Positions 35,315 through 47,640 of a stretch of 64,000 nucleotides of DNA are shown here, piece after piece; positions within the stretch are counted from its first letter, which is position 1, and every line of letters begins with the position of its first letter. The translations under genes and the position numbers were made by a program. Source of the stretch: Otis tarda (taxonomy: Eukaryota > Chordata > Aves > Otidiformes > Otididae). The notes beneath the pieces were generated by a model, which saw only the letters and a program-made list of their open reading frames with translations, was not told where the DNA came from and searched no databases. The DNA lies in NCBI GenBank assembly GCA_026413225.1, contig CM048552.1:142551053-142615052 (forward strand). Reading direction: 5' to 3'.

Positions 35315-36489
35315 ATACAGTTCTCTCCACTCTCTGAAGGTCGTTTTTGCCTTTCCTGAGGTAAGAATTTTTCCCTACCATTATATTTGGGTTTAAACAT
35401 TGTAAAACTTTAAAAAGGCTGGCATCGTTGCTCTCAGGTATCGTCTCACTGAGTCATATGCTTTAAAACTTTCTAAAGCTAATGTCAATCTATTCACATT
35501 CCTGTTTTGTTTGATATGAGATATCCTAATAGAGAACAGGGTACACTGTCAAGCTTAGATTTACAGAAGCTTCAGGAAAAAAAAAAAAAAAGATGAAATC
35601 TCAGGTCTTGGGATTTGCTAAAAGAGAACCAGGGAAAAGAATCTGTTTAAAGGAAAAAGGTTACAAACATTCAGCATTTCTAGGTACCTTGCAATAAGAT
35701 CTCACGTCATCCAAAGGGCCACATCATTAGGGTTTTTTAGAAATAAAAGTTCATTTAATGTGACTGATATATAGGTTAGGAAATAAATTATCTTCCTGAG
35801 TTCCCTGGTATATTTCTGATGGCTAGGATGAGTCCTGGTGAATCTGTAGGTGTTTTAGAAAGAGATACATTATAGTCCTGAGAGTCACAATTTTGTTTGG
35901 TTAGAGCCTTTCTTCTCAAGGTAGAAATTAAAATACTCTTTAATTTCAAATGTGGGAAGTGTCCTGGTCAGCTTTTATGTTCACTCTCATCAGCCCAATT
36001 TATTGTTGATTCAACAATTTCAAATAAAATTTGGAACTGAGTTTGGGATATACAGCTGAAATGGGAAGATGTTGTTAATCTTCAGACCTCAGCTATTCCT
36101 ACCAAGTAGCATTATCGGCTGGAAAAAGGTAATCCTGCAGAGCTGGGTCACCAGGACAGGTCCGCCTTTCCCCAGGATGGCCTCACGTATTTTCAGAGGT
36201 CACAGTATATTCCATGGAGCATCATCAGTCTCTGGGAGGACGAGAAGAAGGGAAAGAAAAGGAGGAGAAAAATAAGGATTGGGTCATTCATGGCTCCCTT
36301 CAGGAATCTGTATTTCTTCTCTTCCAACACAGCTTTCTATTAGCTGAACCTGATTTAGGGCCAACCGCTGAATCCTCACACTGTAGGCTGCAGCTCAGCT
36401 GCACAGTAGTATCTTTACATCTGTGCCAGCTAGGGTTATTACTGAGTTTTATAACTTCTGCTATAAATAAAGCCTTGTCATCTAAGCAT

Positions 36490-37115
36490 TCAATTTAAAT
36501 ACCTCTCAGTTTATTTTTGAACACTGGAAGTTAATAATAAATATCATCTTTGTTTTCTAATTTTTTACTGAGTTGATTTAAATGCTCTTGACAGCTCCAA
36601 TCCAATCCTCCCATCCAAGCTGACAAGCATGACATGCATCTCTGCATACAAGCTCTCAATTATGCATAATCCAATGTTTTCTAGGGTTTTAATTGAATCA
36701 CTAGTCTCAAACTTGTTATTTTTAATTTACAACATTTGATTTCTGACACCGGCCCCTCTATGTCATAAATTATGCAGGCAAGAGCCTTAGTTGTGTGGGT
36801 GATTAAAAAAAAACTAATTAGGCATGATTAAAAAAAAATAAAACAGAGACCTCTTAAATATGTGCATGTTACCATGTAAGAGAGGCTTATTTCACTGGAA
36901 ATGCCTGGGTGATTTTTTTTTTTAAGAGATTATGTTCAGTTCAGTACAATTTGATTGATTTTGACAGAAATGAAAGAAAATGTAGGATTTTTTCTTCCTG
37001 CATATACACCAGAAATTGCATTACATGGCCCGTTGATGTGAATTTCTCCCACAGCTCATTGAATGTAATTTTGTTAAGTGGGCAGGAAAATGAATATGAA
37101 GAAAACTGAATAGAA
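36490..37115. promoter_or_regulatory. Candidate conserved noncoding block
   Basis: Repeat-free AT-rich DNA dense in homeodomain and POU-like words: CAATTATGCATAATCC near 36658, CTAATTAGGCATG near 36814, and the 13-mer TGATTAAAAAAAA twice 25 bases apart (about 36800 and 36825). This resembles known developmental enhancers in texture. No frame is convincing. Conservation is untested. Confidence 0.3.
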
Positions 37116-40100
37116 TCCAACATTTTCCTTGGCACCAGCAGCAAAGCTGAGACATGGCATATATAGATATAAATATATGTATGTATGTACATGTGAGGCA
37201 CAATTAGAGGTATTAACCTTTTATGTCTCAGCTAATAACAGCAAGAGGAAAAGTGTGCAGAATGCTAAACACCACTAAAAGGTAGATAGCAGAGGAATGA
37301 TGTTCCTGCAAAGGCTATACCACTACAGCAGCAAATTAAAGGAAAATAATTATTTTCTCTTTAATGAATTTAAGAAGTTACAAGTATACTTCCTACATGA
37401 ACTCGCAGATGTTTAACCTTATTATTCACTAACAGTTTAAACCTTACTATTTTAAATACACTGTGTCAAAAAGAACATTATCTCCCCCTTTTTAATATGT
37501 CATTTTTCCAGCAATCTGGGGGAAAAAAAAATGAGGAAGAATCATTGCTTCCCTCCAGCTGTGCTGCGTGATCTCTGTGCTCCAAGCTTCGAGTCTATGC
37601 ACCACGGACATACACAGTGCAGCTGCTCTATCCCCCTAAATCAGACTGTGATGATAATATGAATGCACTAAGAAGTTTCTTCACCAGAAACTTCCAGTTC
37701 AGGAAAGAATTTATACATCTACTCAGTGTTGGACCTGTACATAGTCCCAGCAATGCTGCTCTTCCACTTGCATATAACCGTATGCTTATGCAGTTTGCTG
37801 GATTAGGACCAAAGACTCAGATGGAGGTGCCTGAGGAAGAGCTGGCAGATTTGTTAGTCCTAACACCCTTAACAACTTTAAAAATTCATGGTGCTGATTG
37901 AAAATCCAGGATGATTGGCTGGTCCTCAACAAAATTCACTGAATTCTGGAGCTGTGATGACGTTTCACCTGCATCCAGGGGGAGGAAGGCATTTTACAAG
38001 AACAGGGGTCTTTTCAACTGCTGATATCCCCAGAAAAAAAAAAAAAAGCCATTGAAGAGCTGTGCTCCATTCCTCATGAGGAAACCCCATCACAAGGAAG
38101 ACAAGGATGTCAGAAAGGGCTGAGGGGAGACCAGAATGGAGGGCTGAGTTCATGCTATTTTTCTACAGCAGACAAAGCTACTTTGGCAGTCCTTCACCAA
38201 TATTTGTAAGACTGCCAACAAGCCAGAAGCTGCTAAGTGAAAACAAGAGAAAAATCCATTCCTCCATTTCGGCCATCCTGAGGTGCCACCATGGGACTTG
38301 GGTGGGGGTCTTGAGAGACTGTGACAAGTAGGAGTTGTGGAGCACCACAATTCTTGGCACATCATCTGCATGAGTGTCCTTGGCAAGGCTGCCTTTTGGT
38401 TCAGATGGTTAGAGGAAACATTGCAAGTTGAAGTTTGTTGATTTTTTTTTTGAAAATTCAAGATGTTTGCTAATAAGTTACAAAGGAAAACCTAAATGTT
38501 TGACACTATATTTTAATTGATACACAGACAGTTTTTGTTTGGATCAAGAAATATGAGTGCTTGGACACGGAAGAAAAGAGATCTGAACTGTCTCCAAAGT
38601 GATCCTCCTGCAAGTCCTGAGAAAGCTTTGGAATGTGCTACAACAATGGAATTGGTGATAAACCGTGAGAATAGGATGATACCATGCTCAAACATTTTCT
38701 CTTTTCCTACCTGAAGGTCTATCTGGACTGGCCAGAGATCTATTTTAAAATTTGGAAAGGGCTTATATATTCCTAAGGAGAAACCAGTGGAAAAATCAGA
38801 CCTATCTACAATCTCAGATGCTCAAAGAGATACCAAACTACAAATGTTGAAGATAGAATAGATATGCTATATTCCCATTTACTTGTTTTCATATCTGCTT
38901 TCTAGTTCTGAATTCTGTGTTCAGTTACTGTGCACAGTCTTAAAATCTCAACTTGAGATGCTCAATACTTTTGCAAATCCAAATCCTGCTTGAAGGGGAT
39001 TTTCTAACATAAATAGATATAACCAAAACATTTATCTTTTTACCAACAAAATCTAAGATTTCCCTCAAAAGAAAGAAAGTATGTTGCAGAAGATAATTAG
39101 AGATTAAACCATGTGTTGTCAAAAAGTTCTTCTACCACTCTGGTCAGAGTGGTTATAAATCTCCTAAACTCTTATTACATTTGGTTTTTGTATTAGTGCA
39201 CAGGGATAAGTGGTAGAGGCAAGGGAGAAACAGTTTCCTTCTCTTGGGTAGCCTGCTCTCAAAAATGTAACAAAACAAAAAAAAACAGTAGAAGTGCTAT
39301 AAAAATAATGGAGCTTGTGGAGAATTTGACAGTGACCGTAATTTTTGTACAACATCCTTCAGCCAGAAAGCTGCTAAAATAAAAACAAAAATTAAAACAA
39401 ACCAAGGCTTAAGACTGGATCAGTTTCAAGCTCTTACTATAACAGGCAAACCCACATTATATACAGTTGTTAATAAAACTATCAAGTATTTTAAACTTTA
39501 AACTAGATAAGTTTGTAAATCTAGATAGTCCCCCTCAGCTTAATTCTTGTAATAATTAGAAACTTTTTGCTAATTTCTCCATGGACACTTTCTACTCAAA
39601 TGTTCTGTTTCCTCCTTCAGCATAAATAACTCTTCTCCCTCTCGTCTTTACTGTTTGGATGTACTTTAGGACAGCTGTCCTATTTCCTCTCAGTTTTGCT
39701 TTTGCCAAATTTGATTAGTCTGTTCGTCCTTCTTTGGCTGAAACGGGTATTCAAATGGCGTAACCTAGATCATCAGAATCTCTGTCCTTTTATGTAGGTT
39801 CTAATATAAATTCATACATATACACAAATAGATATCTACACATACATTACTAAAGATCTTTTCCTTTTCTCTTTATGGTTCCTTTTCTATCTCGGTATAA
39901 GCCTGATTTCTGGTAATTTTTATTTAATCTGTTTCACCACAATTCATCTCGATCAAACTGAGAAGTCTACAGAGTCATTTAGTAGGTCTGGACTAGTTAC
40001 TCTAGGACTCCTTTATACTTAATGGAGACAAATTGGTGCTTTTATGATGTGGTTCTTGTGACCTCTTCCAGACTTCATGTGAGTAAAGGTGATTCATGGC

Positions 40101-43074
40101 AGAAAAAAAATACTTGTTTCTCTCTTACTGCAAAAAAAGAGTCTAGTGTGACTAACCCAAGCGTAAACATACATCATAAGCATCTATATTTGGCCAGAAT
40201 CATCCCACCCAGTAACATCTTGGCCCTTCAGACACAACCTTCTTTGGTGAATAATACTTTGGAAGCCTTCTTAAGCTCTCTACTTACTCCCAGTCTTATT
40301 GGGGATAGATATTCATCCAATTCTCTTTGGAGTTGTTCACCACAATAGTTCAAATTCAGTTCTCATTTCCTTAAATCAAACCTACCTCTGAACATGAGAG
40401 AAGAAAATAACACTTTTCTTCAGTTAGCCTAGAACTGAAACCAGGAGTTCACTAAGATACTAGTTTCCTCTCCCTGCTAAGAAAAAGTATTTGCCTGTGT
40501 AAGTTTTTTTAGAAACCTCTAAATAAAAGCAGATACTTGTTTAAGTTCCTAGGTCACGGACTCACATTGCCATTTTCCTTTGTGGCGGAAACAAGAAGGT
40601 CTTATATGTTAGAGAACCCACGTATAATGGCTATGTAAGTAATATCCTTATATTTAGGTATGATTTCCAGGAGGAAGCACTGCTCTGAAATTCCATGGCT
40701 CGTGGTGTGCAATTTCTGACATGTGGCTCTGCTGAGAGATGGAATAATCAGTTCATATGATAAAGCTGTAGATATCTACCCATTCTCATATGTGAGCTCG
40801 AGATCAGGCCAATCACTCGTGGGACAATATTATAGAAACACATTTGTTTCTGAGAGGGCTAAACAAGATCATGAATAAATACCATCCATATCTGCCAGCT
40901 GGAGGCTTCTGAGCAAGACTGGTTTATTCTGTCACATTAGATAGTCAGTGCATGCAAATTTCTAGTTGTAGGATTGACACCCATTTCTGTACCACATCTG
41001 CTCCTCATTTTTTTACCCACCTGTTTCACCATGTCTTCAGCTGTTGTCCTGCTATTATATTCTGTACAGGATCTAGCACTTTGGAGTTTTAGATTTCCTA
41101 GGGCCTCTAGACAAGTGATAATGTAAATAACGGGAAAGAAATTAATTTCCACTGAAGAATCCATACAAAAGTGGGATCAGATTAGAAGATTTCAACAGAG
41201 TGTCTGCAGTTAGCTCTTCTTGATATTTTTGCTCTTACAAAAATGCATCACAGCATTCTATGGTGGAGATAAGGGAGGCCAGATTCTGTGCCATTGCAAA
41301 GAAAAACACTGAAAACAAATAGGACCTATATCCACTTCAGGTCTGCATTTCACTCTTTCCTATGATCTCACCTTTACTAGGTTTGTGGCATTCAAGTCAA
41401 ATAGCTTGTCTTACTGTAAGAATTGTTTCCAGTTTCATCATGCCAGGCATTTATTTGTCTCACGAGCTCTATATACAGACTTCTCTGTATGGGAATAATA
41501 GCCATGAACTGTCATTTCAACAAAGGAAAAGAAAAAAAGTCTTGGCCAACATAAATAACAATAACTACAACTGCAAAGGCCAATGAAGATTAACTAATGG
41601 ATCTTTCTGTGTGTTTCTTCAACAAGAATTTGGATGCCCACATAACTGTTACATGAAGACACTGTAGGATGAAGTCCCTTCTCTAATGAAGAATCTTAAA
41701 GGGAATGCAATCAATCCTAATAGGCATTTCTTTTCTATGATCAGAAGGAAAAGTGAGGCAGCTAAATTCTGTGAATCTCTGAAGTTATTCTGGAATAATC
41801 CACAATAAATAATCCACAACTCCAGGACATGTTAGCTCTGTAAACCTGTCAGTCATGATCAACAAATTGTTAAACATTAGAATACAGAAGAGCATGGCTT
41901 TGATACACAAGCCCTTGATATAGGTGCTGCAACTTCAACACCAAAGATGTATAGTTTCTGCAAGCATGTGAGATGAAATTTTATACCAAAAAGCCTCCAC
42001 TATTATTCCTTGAAGACTTCTCAGCAAGGATTAGAATATACATATTTCATGCAAAAATCAGACATAAAAACCAAAATGGCTCTTATTTATGAGTAGGGAA
42101 ATTCAAAACCTGGAGCTGCAACCTTTACTTAATGCCAAGGCCATGAAAATGCAATGATATACAGAAATTCACACTTTTGTCTCTGGGGGCATTGTTACAG
42201 GCTCATAAAAAGTCAAATGCTGTTACTTGAGCTTGCAAATAATTTATACCTATAATTTGTCTTATAGTCCTAGCATTTGCCTGCTGTGCTGACCACCTAC
42301 TCATGGATGTATGTTGTAGCAATCATGTTCTTGACACAGTCACCGGAAGAGAAGAATGTGTTATTTGAGAGTATTTGAAATGTCTGAGACTAATCTACCA
42401 AGCAAAAACTACCGACTCGTACATTCAAAAAAGGTATTTTTTTTCCAAAGTATTATATCATGAGTTACCAAGTCTTTTTTTTTTTTTCAAAAGTAACAAC
42501 TGACTACATAAACCAGGAATCCCTGCTCTGGTTGTCGCTTATTTAATTCCTCTTAGTGGTTAAATGAGTGTACAAAATCTTTTAAGAAAGAATTTGCCAA
42601 CACAAGTGCTCCCCAATAAATGTAAACATGGGAGTACACATTTTAGCAAACTTGTTGTCCTTACTATTGTCATTGTTTATAATATAAAACATATATGCTT
42701 TAGATATTAGCTTTTCACAGTCTTTTACATCATAAATATCAGAATGTTATTAGTCAACAAGAACTGAAATATATGCACAACCTGGTCTTATCATTATCAA
42801 CTACATTGCATTTTTCTGATATCTTACATACCTTTTCCCACAGTTCATAGGTAGGGAAGCTTTAAATTAAATATTTTATATCATGCTGTGAAATCTACGC
42901 TTTTCAGTGCATATGATTTCCCTTTTGATTGCAGTAAAATTCCTGCACAAACCATGCTGAAATCTGAATTAGAAAGATCTCTTTTAAACAGAGGCTATTT
43001 GAAGTTACTCCAACACTTTCAAAACTTTGGCCAAAGGGACAAATATGTCAGTATATTTCTTTTTAAAATTTATA
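37116..43074. other. Intergenic, no gene seen
   Basis: AT-rich unique DNA. A TA/GTAT simple-sequence patch lies at 37155-37195. The plus-strand frame at 37617-37901 (94 codons) has balanced composition but no recognised family and no in-frame conservation evidence. No transposon was recognised in these 6 kb. Confidence 0.5.
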
Positions 43075-43170
43075 TAATAGAGGTTAGACAGAAAAAAAGA
43101 AAACTCTTTAGATCATCTAGTTTGTCCTGCCAATCTCTGTATCTATCATCTCATCTTAGGAAATTATTGT
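43075..43170 (-). repeat. Possible diverged CR1 tail
   Basis: TTTAGATCATCTAGTTTGTC followed by CTGCCAATCTC is similar to the CR1 minus-strand segment 'AGATCATCTAGTCCAACCTCCTG'. The octamer tail is not visible, so the call is tentative. Confidence 0.35.
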
Positions 43171-44442
43171 AGACAGCCTCTGGGTGTTCTCTGCATATAG
43201 TACTGTCGGAATAGGCCCCAAAGTTTTTGTTTTCTTACTACACATCGTCAAAATAAACAAACAAAAAATTCCTCTGAGCTGAAACTAAACCAAAAGAGAG
43301 CTACAACCAGCTGACCTAAAAGAAATCTGCAGGAGCTCTGTATCAGCTGAGTTTTCCACCCTTTTGCTGTTCATTTCTAGCACAAAAGCTGATCTTAGTG
43401 AATTTACAATGATGTCAGTCAGGGAAGTATAGTCCTATTTTTGGCACCAAGAGGAAAGGAGCATTAAACTTTCATACAATAAAATAGCAACATTAGGTTT
43501 AGAGAACATAAGAATCAAAATATTCTAATGTTTCCCTCGGTTCGGTTTAATTCATAGCTGTGCCATCAGGAAAATAGTAAAAAGAACATAGCATTGTCAA
43601 ATTTCTTCTGTCCTACTCCTTCCCCTTCCCTAGTAAATTCAGAAATGAAAATTGCTTCAAATCAAGCACACTAGTATTTCTTCTTTGTTATTCAAATGGA
43701 GACTGAAACTGCTGAAAACAATTTATTTCCGCATACATTTCAATCATGCAATATCAAATTTAATAAAAAAAAAAGAGCCAGACCACAGCATCTTTACATT
43801 TTAAAAAACCTTGAATATTTTTATTTGCCATATGGAATATTGATTATAATGACTGTCTCAAGTTTTTAAGAGATCATAGCCCCATTTCATTGTAGCCCCA
43901 GGGAACCATAGTTGTGGCTCAGCCTCCTCAAAATGCTTGGCCTTACAAGACAAGAAATGTGTAGACATTTTGGGCTGCAATGGAGACTCCCATTGACACT
44001 AATGCGAGTGAAAAAAAAAGTCCTTGTATAGTTAAATTCATTATTTTTTCAACATTAATTTAGTTAAGAAGTGTTTGGTTTGTACAAAAACTTCTATCTT
44101 TAGCTAATTGTATCACAAAACTTATTATTGTATATTCTGTGCAACACACATGGAGATATCTCAGGTGAAAAAAACAAACTCATCAATTACAAGTTTTCCC
44201 ATTGGTAAATGCTGGAACTGTGTGGACCAGCTCTTGCACTGTGATGAAAACTCAATACGAAACCTGAAAATTACTTTGGCCTTTTGACAGCCCATGAATA
44301 GGACCGAGAGGCTTCTGGAGACAGGTTTCCCACCTAAAGAGCACCTTAAGTCTCAGCCCATATCATTTTTGCTTACTAGTGAATAAGAAACTCATTCCTG
44401 GCTGGCAAAAGCTAAAAAGTCAAGAAGGACCTGAATCCAAAG

Positions 44443-44510
44443 CCTTGTGAATTCAATAGAAAAATTCCCACTGGAATGAAGCAGCTGAGGACAATCCAGC
44501 CCTGAGCAAT
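44443..44510. repeat. Old sauropsid repeat relic
   Basis: ATCCAAAGCCTTGTGAATTC, AATAGAAAAATTCCCACTGG, then ATCCAGCCCTGA recalls a palindromic repeat 'ccaaagcc...gaagtcaatggaaa...tcccattgac...' widespread in sauropsids (recalled). Confidence 0.4.
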
Positions 44511-45727
44511 TTGCAATATATCTGCTGATCTGTGTTTTAACCCTGGGAGAGATGGAATGTAAAGTATACATTGTACATGTATAAGATATGTTTAATATGA
44601 TTCCAAGTCATATCTTTGATTAAGGTATTGGAAATATATGAAAGCAAAAGTAATGTCATAATATAAAGCATGTACCAAATTATTTTAGTATATGCATGTA
44701 CATTCACTGATATTTTCCTGAAGTTTCCAGGCAGGCTTTAATAGAAAACAGTGATAAATATTACTTACTAGACATCCTCTGCAGATCTCATAACAAAAAA
44801 CTTACAAAATAGTAACATACAAATTTACACTTTCAGTTTAACTTTTGCTTAAGACAACCAGATGTTGGAGCTTCAGATCACATAGGTTTCTTTCCCACCA
44901 AATGTTTCTGACTGGCAATAGCTAACAAAACTAAAGCAAGTCAGAATGTTTTCTGTTCTCAGATGAGATCTGTCTGATTAGGAACTGCTGAAGTTACTAC
45001 CAAAGAGTAAACACTTGAACTAATGTTGGTAAACATTACTTTTGCTGGACCAAAAAAAAAAAAAGTCTGTACAGAAAGGATGCAATCTTGCTTCTATAAA
45101 CAAGAACAATCTGTGGCAAGTTTTGTAAATGTCACTCCCAGAGGATATTTAACACTGATGTCTGGGTATGATATTGCATTGTCCATATCAATGAAGGTTT
45201 GGTGCTAATAGGGTTTCAGGTAACACACAAGACACAGATAGTTATATTTGAAGAGTTCAGAAGAATGATTTTTTGGGCCATTTCACTGAAAGTCATATTT
45301 ACCATTCCAACGTTGAAGTTATTCTACAAAAATTACAGATGTATTCAGTCAGGTAAATAAAAAGTATTACCAAAGAATTTGCCCCATTAGAATCCACACA
45401 AACAGCTACAATCCATTCTTCTGAAAAAAGGAACAAGTAATATGTTCTCTGAGAGGACATGCAAGGAGTCTCATCCTGAGAATTTCACAGAGTTTGCATG
45501 TGCTTTTACTCTCATAACTAAATACTGTGAAAAAGATAAAACCTAATTGCATGTCTTGAAATCAGACAAAATGAAATCAAATAAATGAAATTGTTTTTAT
45601 GTCCACTCAGTAAGTGTGGCAATAATTACAACGTTACTTAACAACTTAATGCATGGATAATTTTATTCTCTTGATTGATTACCTTATGGAATGTCTTAGT
45701 GTTAGTCCCTTAATGGAGATTTTTGGT

Positions 45728-45966
45728 GTGATTGACAGCGCAGTCCCTGGGCTCAGTGTCCTCCAATGAGTGCACCCTGGTCCACGTTTTCAGGCTTGTG
45801 CACCCAGGACTGCTAACCCCATTTGCAGCATCCACTTTACTAAGTCCCCTCAAGTTTGCACCCTCAGAGCTGCATCTACCCAAGCCCTTGTTGATAATGT
45901 TTGGGTCAGTACATCCTCAAAGGCAAATGTCAGTACCTGGAGCTCTAAGAAGTGATTGACAGAGCA
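45728..45966. other. 209-bp block flanked by near-perfect 15-bp direct repeats
   Basis: GTGATTGACAGCGCA (45728-45742) and GTGATTGACAGAGCA (45952-45966) differ at one base and bracket 209 bases that are more GC-rich than their surroundings. The block contains three TGCACCC words (near 45772, 45800, 45858) as if built from degenerate units. The arrangement looks like a target-site duplication around a retroposed insertion, but there is no poly(A) tail and I do not recognise the insert. Confidence 0.4.
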
Positions 45967-47607
45967 ACGTGAAGGAGTGGTATCTCCTTCGAGGCCTCTG
46001 TGTACAAGTGTCCTACCCAACGACACCTTTGGCTGGGCACTCATCCCTATATGTTCCTCATTCCTAGCCTTTCCATCTCGTAACAAGTAACAGGAGCATG
46101 AATGAGCTCTTCCTTCTTGTTATTGCAGTCTTATTGCAGTACCAGGGATGAGAGGAGACAGCCCTATTGTGCTACCTAGCCCTCAGAAGACAGCAATAGG
46201 TGTAAGGGAGGGCACTACTCATATCAAAAGGAGAATGAAGACAGCTGCAAAACATTGCAATGTCTTCAGATTCTCCATAGGCAGACAGGCTCCAATGTAG
46301 AGCTGCACAGATCTAGTATGACCCATAGTGGTTCCAACGTATTTTCCACTGGATCTGCCACTGTAGGAGATGGAAATTTAGCTTTGTCACCTGAGAATTA
46401 GTTGATTGTGGCAGGATGTTGCACTTCCTTGGCCTACAAATTCAGGGTTACCAATTCAAGTATTGACTCTGCAGTACACAGAGGCTTGCAAGGCAACGAA
46501 TTCTGTAGATTACTCACCAGAGGGTCAAAAATGCAGATGTACTCCACATAATGTACACTTTTCTAAGAATAATACTTTCATGGTATTCATGTGGCCACAC
46601 AAAAATACATGCTGGTACATCCATCACAAAGATCCATGACGGTTGTGAGTAAGTCTTTTATGTCTTTGCTAAATCGCAAAGATCAATAGTTACTTGTGTA
46701 AGGTGATTTGGTCGGGTAAGTGCTGTTGGCAAGATATGACATTTACCTATTTGAGAAAAGTCATTGCCTTTGTCCTCTGAGACTTTGCTAACAGAGTTTC
46801 CGTGCATACTGCCAGTGTCCTTTTAACCTGATTATATTGGGTTTACACGGCAAGGTTTTGGTAGCAGATGGTTTTTGTGAGAAGACACCAGAAGCTTCTC
46901 CCTGTGACAGATAGAGCTAGTTTCAGTCAGGTCCAAGATGGATTCACTGACAGCTAAATCTGAGCCCACCAGCAACATGTCTTACATGGCTGCATTTTCT
47001 TCCTTCCCATATATATTACCATACCTCTCTCATTGTAGCTCCCAGTGCTTGATATTATTAAGTAAAACTTGAACTCTTCTCAAGTCATGGCCATTTTCAA
47101 ACAAGATAAAAAAACTAAAAGTGTATAGAAGTATTGAAAGTCACTACCATATATATCTCATTTAAATAAAATACAATTTCTGATGTTAATGCAGCTGTGA
47201 CTTTAAAGTAAGTGGTGTATTACAAGTGATAACTCTTAAAATTATAACAGAAAACTTAAATCAGGTCTAACTGGAGTGGAAGCATTTAAGTGGCTGTGAT
47301 ACGACTTTCCTAAATATGAATATAATCAAAGCTATAAATAAATAAATCCATACTAGAAACTGATTATGTTAGCCCTGAAAATCATTTGGGGGCAATTGAA
47401 AAGCTGCTCCAAAACAAAATCACATTTTTATGTATGTGCAGTGTAGTCTGCATGTTGCAGTATCCTCCACATTCAAGGCTTTTCTTTTTTATCTTGTGTT
47501 GCTGGGAAGCAACCCAAGGTAAGAGAGTTTATTCCTGAAGACTCTCAAAGAACTTTGTTTGTATTGTAGTTCTGCAGAGGAAATAATTTGTTGATAACCA
47601 ATAAAGG

Positions 47608-47640
47608 TTAAAAAAAAAGAAAAAGAAAAAAAAAAAAAGG
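47608..47640 (+). repeat. A-rich simple repeat between GGTTAA words
   Basis: A-runs broken by single G, with AAGGTTAA-like words on both sides. Simple-sequence expansion is likely. Confidence 0.75.

Larger units (their letters stand above)
31623..36489. other. Intergenic, no gene seen
   Basis: AT-rich unique DNA with several short relics of old sauropsid repeats (32158-32262, 34305-34352, 35226-35314). 34900-35300 is locally GC-richer with several CpGs. No coding exon was recognised. Confidence 0.5.

Noticed and set aside
37617-37901. 94-codon plus-strand frame as a possible exon
   Set aside because: Balanced amino-acid composition but no known family and no convincing acceptor and donor pair at its edges; cannot be supported.
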